Assembly: GCA_947034895.1 (NCBI GenBank)
Contig: OX344763.1
Location: 80,681,093-80,745,092 of the forward strand
Direction of reading: 5' to 3'
From: Rhytidiadelphus loreus
Taxonomy: Eukaryota > Streptophyta > Bryopsida > Hypnales > Hylocomiaceae
Length of the DNA stretch: 64,000 nucleotides
Shown here: in pieces, positions 1 through 9,264 of the stretch
Numbering within the stretch: position 1 is the first letter of the stretch
How the letters are laid out: every line of letters begins with the position of its first letter
The notes under the pieces: model-generated
What the model saw: the letters and a program-made list of their open reading frames with translations, nothing else
Databases searched by the model: none
Told to the model about the DNA's origin: nothing
Translations under genes and position numbers: made by a program

Positions 1-474
1 ATTGCTTACAATGATATACAATTTTGAATTCTAAGTAATAAAATTTAAGGTTTAGAGTTGAACTAATTTTAGAAGCTTAAATGTCAATGCAAATGACAAT
101 GTCAAAGTGAACTTCAACTTTAGCTCTTTGATAATAAGCTTCATACAATCAGTTGTACCACATATTTGATTTTGTTTGAAGATAGTGAAGTATTTGGAGT
201 AGAAAATAATGTAGAATATATTTCAAAAATGAAGGCACTGTAATATTCTCGGTAATATTGCAATACAAATGTGTAGCCACAATCATAGAAGGCTCGAAGT
301 TGGCCTATGTACAACAAAACAAAAACACTGAAAGCTACACGCTTCTATCATATATAATACGCTTCTATATACTAGGGGTTTGACATTATATATCCTTGGA
401 CGTAAACCAAATAACCAAAGGAGAAATAAAGTCCATCTTTAAATTCTCAGACGTCAAATTCATTTGGATTGTTT
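1..474. other. AT-rich stretch without recognised gene
   Basis: No coding sequence or RNA gene is visible. By position this should be the interior or 3' flank of the outer transposon, downstream of the split RING gene. No copy of the terminal repeat (GACAACCCTA-like) occurs here, so the left end of the outer element must lie before the window. Confidence 0.4.
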
Positions 475-1914
475 TTACTTCGTAGAAGAACTTGCTTCAC
501 CATGTAAAGGTTGAAGTGCCTCCTAAAGGACTATCTTCTTCTTTGCACGAGTTCGTGAAGCTAGTCCTTCCGCATTCAAAATGAATTCCAGGACGTTGGA
601 ATCTTGGAGAGCTTGTAGGGTCCTTGTCATTTGTGGAGAATGTGCTTCTAAAAGATAGTCCAATGCCTAACTTTGGTAATAAGGTCTATACGTAGAGTCC
701 ATGCAAGCCATGTTAGTCATGTCTTCAAGAGAGGCAAATTGATTGCAATCGGGTCCCCTTTTACCTTCATTATCCCAACGGTGTCCTTTCGGATGAGGAC
801 TCCATTTCAATTCTCCTGAGCTCTTCTCGAAGTATCCACCAAGGCACTGGTAGAAGAATGCCCTTCTCCCTTCATTGTGTGGACCTTTTCCCATCAACTT
901 CGGTGCCACTTTGACAATCTCAGTCGGGTCAGTTTCCCAATTCAATTGAGAGCTACTAGGTGCCTTTTCATCATCATGTAGGCCTTGATGCTAGCTCCAA
1001 ACGAGGTCACGACCCCACAATGTCGTATTAGTTGTCGTTTCAACGCTATGTTCCCAAGAAGGTGACATGTACGTCATCAAGTTGAACATGGCATACAAGC
1101 GATCATGAAATGGTGTTGAACAAAGTACACAACGTCGTCTAATGAGGCATCCCATAAGGAGGCATTGAGGATGGTACACATGTGCACATGACCCAAGAGC
1201 CCAACCACCTTCAGGGCCAAATTGCTCTTGACAAATGGGGCATTTTATATGGTTGAGTACGAAAGCTGCAGGTTGTGGCCATAGTAGCTTTTGGTCCTTT
1301 ACCTCCATGTGACTAGACATTTGTTTTGCATGGTCCCAACCCTGTTGTGCCCAATCTATAATATTTGTGTCTGGCAACATCGGCATGTTTTCAGGAAACA
1401 TGTCATCTAAGAGTGCCTAGGACGTGAGTCCATTCTCACGTTTAGGTAAAGCTGCAACAAAATTCTTTGAAACCTTATTTAATTCCTTGGCTATTTGCTG
1501 TGATCTGTCCACGAAGAGAATGCACGCCACCTTCCAATGGTAGTACGTGGCAACCAATTGATCCAACCGTCATTGAAGCTTTTCGTTTTGCTTTTCAAGG
1601 TCTCTTTCTTTGTCAGTCTGCCTTGATTGATGAACTACTGGAAATGAGAGTGAATCTTGGGTCCCATGAATATCGTTCGTGTTAGTGGTCGTGTCTCCGC
1701 CAATTGTAGTGAGGAACGCACTTCGATTATTTTGCAAAACCTTAGCACGCTTGGAAGGGGGTGGATGGCAAAGGACATCATCGGTAAGGTCCCCCACAAC
1801 TTTGTCTAGATGATGTGGATCATGGTCAACAAAAGCCTCATCCATATCCAACAAAGTGAAAGTGCCAGCCTGATTTTCTCGAAGGGCTTGAAGCTCAGTA
1901 GATTGTCATGCAAT
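475..1914 (-). pseudogene. RING-H2 coiled-coil protein gene, 3' half, split by transposon
   Basis: This is the C-terminal part of an intronless gene whose N-terminal part lies at 25688-26730; the 23.8-kb inner transposon separates them. The frame opens with a charged, Gln/Glu-rich helical stretch that continues the coiled coil of the other half. It then has a RING-H2 finger at about 1095-1245: CPIC, then CAHVYHPQC, then CVLC, giving C-x2-C...C-x-H-x2-H-x2-C...C-x2-C. RING-H2 proteins are usually E3 ubiquitin ligases, so a ubiquitin role is inferred. One frame runs to a probable natural stop at 475-477, but it is broken by TGA at 1906-1908 and 1570-1572 and TAG at 1417-1419, 991-993, 667-669 and 523-525. 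No frameshift is needed. The gene sits inside a transposon, so it may be an accessory gene of the outer element rather than a captured host gene. Confidence 0.7.
1907..1914. repeat. Target-site duplication, left copy (CATGCAAT)
   Basis: Eight bases, CATGCAAT, lie directly outside the transposon end CAGGATTGTCT. The same eight bases lie outside the other end at 25688-25695. Deleting the insert and one copy joins the two halves of the RING gene in the same codon phase, which supports these as the insertion duplication. Confidence 0.85.
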
Positions 1915-2150
1915 CAGGATTGTCTACCCGGACAACTCGACAACTCGACAAACTCGATGTCGAAAACGTCTAGTAGAGGGTCCTGTCCGTCTAATAGAGT
2001 CAACTTTACCCTTTGACTTTTTCGGAATTTACCCCCCATTTACCTAGGCTTACTTGGCTGCCATGTGGCAGCCACGTCACAAATTTAGGGCGACTTCGGG
2101 TGGGGGCGACTTCGGGTAGGGGAGACCGCGGGTAGGGGCAAATTCTATAC
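1915..2150. repeat. Left terminal inverted repeat and subterminal GGCGAC repeats
   Basis: The first ~175 bases match the outer element's end (27492 going leftward) at close to 90% by eye, including shared GTCTAATAGAGTCAAC and TTTACCTAGGCTTA blocks. They are followed by three copies of GGGCGACTTCGGGT-like sequence at about 2088-2140. The match to the inner element's own right end is weaker beyond the first 11 bases. Confidence 0.75.
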
Positions 2151-2529
2151 TACAATTCAAAACTGCCACTTTTGTTGCATTCATCCAAAAAAATAGATTT
2201 TCTTTTTAAGAATCTAACCGGAAGATCTTGTACTTCACTTGTCTAAGATCACATGGTAAAAATTTCATGAAGTTTGACCGTATAGATTGGAAGATATTAA
2301 CAATCAAAGTTGGAAAGAAAAAATTCTGAACTGTGACCTGCAATTTCAGTTGACTTTGACTGTCATTTGTGGAAACTTTTTGCACTACATACTTTGAATT
2401 AAAAGACACATATGTTGAATAAAAAAGTTGAAAGTCTAGGGAAAAATATTCACTAATAAAAGCACTTGATTTGCATTCTTTAACCCCTAGAGGACCATTG
2501 TCCCTTTGGTTGACAAATTGGATTTTGGG

Positions 2530-3480
2530 CATGTACCTACAGTCTCATTTTTTGTCATAATTTTTTGAAACTTTTTTTAAAGATAGAAAAACTAATTATC
2601 TTTGTGGAAATATAATGTTTTCTCAAGTGGTGCCTAGGAACAAAAGTTGTCCCCAAATAAGTTCAAAACAAAGGCAACAAAAAAAAATTCAAAAATTTTA
2701 ATTTTTTTTCCTCATATATTATATTTTTTTTCTCAACGGAAAGCTTTGATTCATTTCATTTGGATAAGTGGTGTGAAAGTTATAGACAATCTTGTTTTTC
2801 TAGCAATCTAAGAATCTTCTTCAAAAGATAACTTGCAAGATTCATTTCTGAAATTTATTCCACACATTTTTATACTAATTATGTATAAGATCCTATAGTT
2901 AGACGATTAGACGTGCAAAAGAAACAATTTCCAAATTTTTTACTCTTTGCAATAGAAATGGCAATTTTGAATGTTTTTTGGCAAGAAAAAGGCCTTGGTC
3001 CTTTAGGGGTTAAGAAATTTTAAAGTAGAAGTAGGTCCAAGATTGAACAAAAAAATTAAATTGTTAAGAGCTCTAAGATGGAATTGAAACGCAATAATTC
3101 CAATGATGAGATTGTTCTAGTGAGCAAATTTAACCTTGTCAAATAAATTTTTAGAAAAATTGTGAAAATTGCATTAAAAAATGAACCTTCTAAGTTTTGT
3201 TTTCAAGAAAATGCTAAGTTTGTCCAAAAAACAAGATTGTCCATAACTTTTGCATTACTAGTCCAATTACAATGAATCAAAGCTTCACATGTAGACAAAA
3301 ATATAATAATTGAGGTGTCCACTGACCTCCATTTTTGGCTTTAGGGTGGCATAACTTTGTCTTCCAAACACTAATAGAAAAAATGTTATATTCCTACAAA
3401 GATGATATATTCTTCTGTCTTCAAAAAAAGTTTCAAAAAATCACAATGAGAATTGAGACTCTAGGCATTATGTAAACTGA
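2530..3480. repeat. Long imperfect inverted repeat in left arm
   Basis: About 2530-2900 reads as the reverse complement of about 3130-3480. Paired blocks are AAACTTTTTTTAAAGATAG (about 2570) with its partner near 3425, and AGCTTTGATTCATT (about 2742) with the inverted form near 3275. The pairing is imperfect. AT-rich blocks near 3065-3120 are also found inverted at about 24890-24945 in the right arm, so this may be the remains of a long terminal repeat rearranged within the arm. Confidence 0.55.
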
Positions 3481-3840
3481 GATGAGAATTCCTTAAGAAC
3501 TTTTGGTCTTCTATGCAGGGTTGCTAGCGTGTGAGCCTGTGAGCGGGAATTTTTTTTTGTACTATAAACTTGTTGGGACCTATGACCGTGGTTTTTTTAC
3601 ATTACAAATTTTAAGATATTTGAAGTTATTAATATTAAGAAATGTTAAACATATAGAACTGAAGACTAGACATAAAAAAAAGGAAACAAGAAATTGGTTG
3701 TTTACATCTACAGTATTTGACTTGTAAGCCATCTTGGGGATGTGCCATGTTTGTAGTGTTCAAATCACAAATAGTAATAAAACTTCATGCTCTTCAATTG
3801 AAAAATGACATTCCCAAATTTGTTTTCTGTTTTCTTTCCA

Positions 3841-3938
3841 AATACCAGAAATGGGGGGTTTGATTGGTACCTCTAGAACCCCAGTCGGGTCCGACTTGGG
3901 TTTTGAGAGTACTTGGTGGCACCCCCATTTTTGGTATT
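3841..3938. repeat. Fold-back repeat copy 1
   Basis: A ~98-bp palindromic unit. The arms are AATACCAGAAATGGGGG and its inverse CCCCCATTTTTGGTATT; the centre is AGTCGGGTCCGACT. One of nine such units inside the inner transposon. Confidence 0.75.
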
Positions 3939-3970
3939 CAAGAAAAAAATGAGGAATTTTTTTTTTTTTT

Positions 3971-4060
3971 ACTCAAAACAGGGGGTCTAGATGGAACCTT
4001 GAAGAACCAAGACGGGTCCGACTGAGGTTTTTGGAGTACTTGGTGCTACCCCTCATTTTG
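3971..4060. repeat. Fold-back repeat copy 2 (decayed)
   Basis: Same design as the copy just upstream: AAACAGGGGG left arm, ACGGGTCCGACT centre and CCCCTCATTTTG right arm. The pairing is weaker because of substitutions. Confidence 0.6.
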
Positions 4061-4878
4061 ATATTTTAACAAATTCAATTTTATTTATTTTTTGACCAAG
4101 AACATGATGTTATAGTAAAAGGTATATGGGGTGTTTATGGTGAATACAATGACAGACCACTAGCTTTTTCATGTCCATATATTAATTCTAAACAAGAATG
4201 CTACATGTTTCATCTTTGTAATCTTCAATCTTCGGAAATTTTTTTGGTGAAAAAATGTATAATTGCCCTCGAACCGTGAATCCTGTAAATTTGGGATTTA
4301 GGATACATGGGAGTTCATTTGAAGAAACGACGTTCACTTACAATTTTTTTCCAAAATTCTTAGGGCAACAACTACTTTTTTTTAAGTCAAACAAATATCA
4401 CAAAAAATAAAACTTTGAAGTGGGACAAATGAAGACAAAAAGTAGCCATAAAACACACAAATCCACTCATAATGAAAATCAACACAAAATACAATAACTT
4501 ACGAGATATGTCAATCTCGTGAGTCTAGGTAGCAGTAGACTCGGTTGCAAAATCATTGTTGGTAGAGGACTCAGAAGTCTCTCTACCCTCAGATGCGCTA
4601 ACATCTACAAACTCTAAAACATTCAATGCATAATTAGGTCTACGCTTCTTTGGCTTAGAAGAACCAAACTCCACGAAAGCCGATGCCAACTGCTCTGCAT
4701 AAACTGGCAAATCAAAAGACTTGTCTGGACTCAAAAGAAGCCTTCTTTTTTGCCGAGTTCCATCTTCCATCATCAACCTCTGACGGCTACACAAACACAG
4801 AAAAGTATGTTAAAATTAAGAAACATATATGATTTAATAGTTCATACGCACATGAAATAGAAATGTATGAAAACTTAC

Positions 4879-5895
4879 TTACAAGATTTTGTCTTCCGCG
4901 CGAATTTGTGAACTACGATGTCCATCGCATCTGGATCTTGAGATGCTGTAGCTTCCTTTGCCGATTCTGTAATCACCACGGCTGGAGTACTCTTTTGCAT
5001 GGGCAAGAGTATGGCATTGAAAATGTCCTTGTCCTCCTCCAATGCCACAATGTGCCGGCCTGTGCCACGGCAAGCTGTAATTGATGCACCTGTTACAAAC
5101 AATACACAATTGATTCACTGAATGATTTAGATGTAAAATATAAAACTCATTTAAAATTATGAGATTCAAAACTAACCAGTAGCTGATGTGCAGTCCAGAA
5201 CTACATCTCCTTCAACTGTTGTCCCTTCAATGAGGAACTGGAAAAACCTCGTGTCTTTCTCACGAGGCCCACGCCAAGGTACTCGCTCATTCATAAGCAT
5301 GGTATCCTCTGTAGTGTAGTTGATGAGTGTGTCATCTCGTAGAAGATCCACTTTGGCCTTCTTCAAGGAATTTGTTTGATGAAAAACAAATTCCGATTTA
5401 ACTCCCTTGCCGAGGTCTTTCACCAAGAGGGTGACTCCAAATTTCATTGTCTGTTAGCATTCAACCAAGAAAACATTAGAAATGAATTATATATTAGGTG
5501 TTGCAAATAGCCACAAAATTTAAAAAATCCTCAAAAGAATATACCGTATTTGAAGGGTCCACAGCCGAAGTCAAGTGGACACGGTTGATTCCCAACCACT
5601 CTTTCTTCTTCATTGTCGGGTATACCTCACACAGCCCAGCAATGACGCCCTTCGCATCCGCGCTCCACGAATGAAACACCACAAAACAACCATCATCTTG
5701 CAAATATTTATCTGCAAAATGAAAAGCCTCTTGAATTATCTCGTACTCCTTGTCGGCGTTCCATATAGGCACATGAGTGTTTGGGAAAGACACTCCAGGG
5801 ACTGGCAAATTCTCGTGGCAGTCAAAGAAAATTAGGTCCACTCTTGCCTGTCACATTACTTTACCACCATACTTCCGAACCTTCCCAGCCGAGAA
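4879..5895 (-). other. Beta-class DNA methyltransferase domain (motifs IV to I)
   Basis: Exon 5895-5545 reads VDLIFFDCHENLPVPG where family members have the strand before catalytic [D/N/S]PP[Y/F/W]; here DCHE replaces DPPY. It is followed by FVVFHSW, a typical motif V/VI strand. Exons 5450-5177 and 5089-4879 together give DTRFFQFLIEGTT, then VVLDCTSATG joined to ASITACRGTGRHIVALE. This matches motif X and the SAM-binding motif I/II region (family form DPFxGxGTT...G...GxE). The motif I join crosses a clean intron with GGT split 1+2. The reversed motif order is characteristic of beta-class enzymes. Confidence 0.7.
5851..5853 (-). other. In-frame TGA in methyltransferase exon
   Basis: The acceptor at 5896-5897 opens a frame FSAGKVRKYGGKVM, then TGA, then QARVDLIFF leading into motif IV. 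The residues before and after fit one continuous domain, so the TGA is best explained as a point change (for example from CGA). No short intron could remove it. Confidence 0.7.
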
Positions 5896-6914
5896 CTACA
5901 AAATAGAGGTGTGCAAACAAACAAGAATTAACACATTTTTCAATCATGCAGTTTCATAGAAAAATCATAATATTCAACAACGGAAAAAATAGAGAATTAC
6001 CTTGTCCAAAAAGTCCATGACTTCTTTGAAGCATGTCTTCCCTTCTTCTTCTTCATTCTCCATTACGTCCACAATGGAGACGTTGAGGATCAGCTCCTCG
6101 GAGTTCACTTCATCATCATCACCAATGACAATTACTTGTGTCCCCTGTGTGACCATTTCTTCTATGAGCTCTTTCAAAATTGCCTTCCTCTTCATACCAC
6201 TGCGTGATCCGGATTCCATTTGGGATCCCTGATCCACTGTTGAAGACGCTGGAACTTGGTCTGTACCTTCAACCTTCTTCTTACCCTTGCCTTTTGTCTT
6301 CCCCTCCTTCTCGGCCTCTTTCTCCTTTTCTGCCAACTTTGCTAAACGTTCTGCTTCCTTTTTCTCCTTGTTGGCCCTTATCTCTTGTTCCTTGCTTTCT
6401 TTCTTCTTGTCTGCAATTGTCCTTCGTGAAATGGCCCTTTTCTTCTGTATATCATTGAGATCAGCAAACTCGGGGACTTCCAAGTCAATAACACCAAGAC
6501 CATCAAAAGACTTTCGGAGCCCCACCTCCGTTGGATGAGTAAATGTGAGTTGGCAATCCAAGTACCACCGTCCACCGTTGAGATTGGCAATCGTGAAGGT
6601 TCGAAGTTGAGTCTGCGTGAACATGCACTCATCTAAACTTCGATCTAGCCACGACGATAGAAATGGTGGAAGATCCCCTCGTGCTAAAGCATTCTTTGCT
6701 ACTAGCTCAAGTTTCAAGTACTTGCCAAAACAACAAACTCAGTCCAACAATTCTTTGTGAATTCATATATTCATAATATCTGACGATGTTTAATACATTA
6801 CAAAAGGAAATACGTTCCTATTACTCAACCATGTCACAAATCTAACACAAATCATAAGCATCACATTTGTAATTTGAAATAAAAAATATGTCAAAATAAA
6901 ATAAAATTTCGAAA

Positions 6915-7005
6915 AACCAGAAGTCTGGGTAATGCAAGTAACTAAAAAACCTCAGTCGGACCCGACCAAGGTTTACTACATACCTTACAGTACCCCCATT
7001 TCCAG
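6915..7005. repeat. Fold-back repeat copy 3 in methyltransferase intron
   Basis: AAACCAGAAGTCTGGG on the left, CAGTCGGACCCGACC in the centre and CCCCCATTTCCAGG on the right. It lies in the intron between the exons ending at 7089 and starting at 6720. Confidence 0.65.
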
Positions 7006-8360
7006 GTGATTGTACATTTTTTCATTTATGGTTTAGGAATATTAAATCAAGTAATGGTTTAAAAAAATAAAAAAAATCAGAGACTTACCGGAAAAGAACT
7101 CTCCGCACGGCTTGCACTGATCCTTCATACGTAGAAAACGAATCAGACTTCTTGAAAGAGTTGGCCCCCTTCAGAAATGGGCCAAAACCTTGCTCCCAGA
7201 TTTTCCTTCTCCAACCTTCTATGTACTGTACAAGTGACTCCGGTTCCAGTGGAACCTCCATGTTGATTTGGAGGTTGTCCTTACTCACCACGTTGTCAAA
7301 GTACTCTTGAGCACCTTCTTCAATCTATAAAACAAGAAACGTATTCATGTAAAAATGGTAATCATAATCACAATTCAATTCATATACATGATAAAAAATA
7401 AGATTCAAAATACACATCAAAATGTTTAAAAATACTAATAACAACTTACCCCAAACCACCACACACACTTGTGGAGGAAGGGCAATAATTTCTCTTCAGA
7501 CACAGGCCGCAATGGAAATTTCCGAGCTTCCCGAGATGGATTGGATGAGTTCCACCACTTCATATACTTCAATTTCTGGGCAGGTGTTGTATTGCATGTT
7601 GCAATCATTTGCAACTTTTCAAGTGTCATCTCTTGAACCTCATTCGTGGTCCAATGCTTCTCCACCTAAAGAAATGCATTGTATATTTAGAAAACTACAT
7701 TACAAACTAGTCAATTAAAATCACAAAAGCGTGTCATTATAGAAATACATACCTCTTGTAGGAATTCAGGACCGAGAGCCGGGTTCGCCACAGCTAGCAA
7801 CTTTACCATCTTGATGTACAACTTTGATGACCTCTCTTGCACCGACCTTCATGGCATTTGCGATTCCTTGATCGGTTTTCTCTTCCAGTGGAGTAAGGTC
7901 ATTATATTTCCGTGCAGCAATATCTGCCGCTTGAGAAATCTCGTGCTGCAAAATTCCATAGAATCTCAATACAAAAGCTCATACAAATATACAATACCTT
8001 AATAATCCAAAGAAATATATAAATGTTTTCAAATATAAATTATATAACTCACCCGAAAGTTGAAAGCTGTGAAAACATCAGTAGGCATAGAGTACCAAGA
8101 CTTCCTTCCAATTTGAACACTACAACGCTTCCTTTCTGAAGGTCTTAGCATCTCCATGAACTTCTCCAACGGAAGAAGCCCATACTTCTGCATACGATAA
8201 AGTGTATGCACTAGATTGGTCTTTACGTGAGAATCCTCCGTTGACCTGAAAACAAGGCAACAAATTTATCATCAGAAAGTAATATGAAAATGCATTTTGC
8301 AAATTTCAAAATGTGAAAAATTAATTTGAAGTGAATGTAAAAAAAAATAGAATAACTTAC

Positions 8361-8917
8361 TTGTTAATATCATGCATCACCTGCATGACCAACTCGATTC
8401 TTCCTTTAGTTTCAAGAATGATGCAATCCACGGAGATGTGCCAATTCGGGTCAGCAGGGTAGCGTCTATTAATGTGACTCATCCAAGAAATCCGACGGTG
8501 ATTTCCGTCGCACACAAAGAACTTCAAGTTCTTCATGAATTTCAGCTCAGGCTTTGATTCCACAAACATGTTGAAATCATCGTTTGCTTGCTTCCAAAAC
8601 GGATCCCACTTGTTCACCTCGTCCACTGTGAAATGTGAACTTTCTCCAGCCTCATTCGTTGTAGAGACATAGAACACCGCAGCCCCTTCACGGTAACCAT
8701 GAACAAACTCTTGTTCAAGTTTTATCAAGTCCGAAGACAGTGTTGGCCTGACCATGGACATTGGCACAAGCCTGCAAAGCGGAATTCGTAGACGTGAGTG
8801 CTTCTCTGGCTTTATTCTCAAACTAGAAATGGTTGCAACGGAGTCAACCTTCTGCAAACGCCGAAGCTCATCTTCCAGCAATTCTCTCTCTTCCTCAGCA
8901 TCGTCAATGTCTTCCAT
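8361..8917 (-). other. ParB/Srx-like domain of the methyltransferase gene
   Basis: The exon reads IPLCRLVPMSMVRP near its start, like the IPLxxIxPNPxQPR strand of ParB-type domains. It later has FVCDGNHRRISWMSHI, matching the ParB box DGxHRxxA that binds or hydrolyses nucleotide. The following exon (8245-8053) is helical, where ParB proteins carry their DNA-binding helix-turn-helix; that role is inferred. Confidence 0.68.
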
Positions 8918-9264
8918 CTGAAAATCTTCTTCCACTTCACCTTCAATCTGGGGTTGTTGTGTCTCATTGTCTCCTGGAGTATCCTAGTGTTGTTCCTCTT
9001 GTGACAAAAGTATTGGAGATTCCTCAATCTGCAAGGACATTTGGAGTTGTCAAACATCTTTGAACAATAACATGAAATATAACAAAATAAAATAAAATAA
9101 AATTTCTGCTGAGGGTAACACATGTTAAATTTCAAGAGATAATAACTTTGGACACAAAATGTAATTGTATCATTCATATTATAAATGGAATATCATACCA
9201 AGATATGACTATTATTTCTAAGATATAACTCCAAACTCTCATTGCATAAAGAAATCTTTTACAT

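Larger units (their letters stand above)
4525..9028 (-). pseudogene. ParB-like / beta-class DNA amino-methyltransferase gene, multi-exon, broken
   Basis: Exons deduced from GT-AG junctions that keep the frame: 9028-8361, 8245-8053, 7945-7753, 7665-7450, 7324-7089, 6720-6001, 5895-5545, 5450-5177, 5089-4879 and 4786-4525. The order is an acidic N-terminus, a ParB-like domain, helical regions, a Lys/Glu-rich charged linker, then a methyltransferase with motif IV before motif I, the beta-class order of N6-adenine/N4-cytosine DNA methyltransferases. ParB plus methylase fusions are known in phages and bacteria, so the expected role is DNA modification, perhaps of the element's own ends (inference). 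Breaks: TGA at 5851-5853 and TAG at 8984-8986 (the latter matters only if the true start lies upstream), a frame change within 7753-7945 near 7840, and a phase mismatch between the exons ending 7089 and starting 6720. The first exon upstream of 9028 was not found. The gene lies codirectionally downstream of the 343-codon gene. Confidence 0.72.

Noticed and set aside
2206..2532. 108-codon minus-strand frame
   Set aside because: It lies in the AT-rich left arm with no motif, and part of the region belongs to the inverted-repeat structure.
6002..6538. Ser/Phe/Leu-rich plus-strand frames
   Set aside because: They are the antisense of the Lys/Glu-rich methyltransferase-gene exon 6720-6001.
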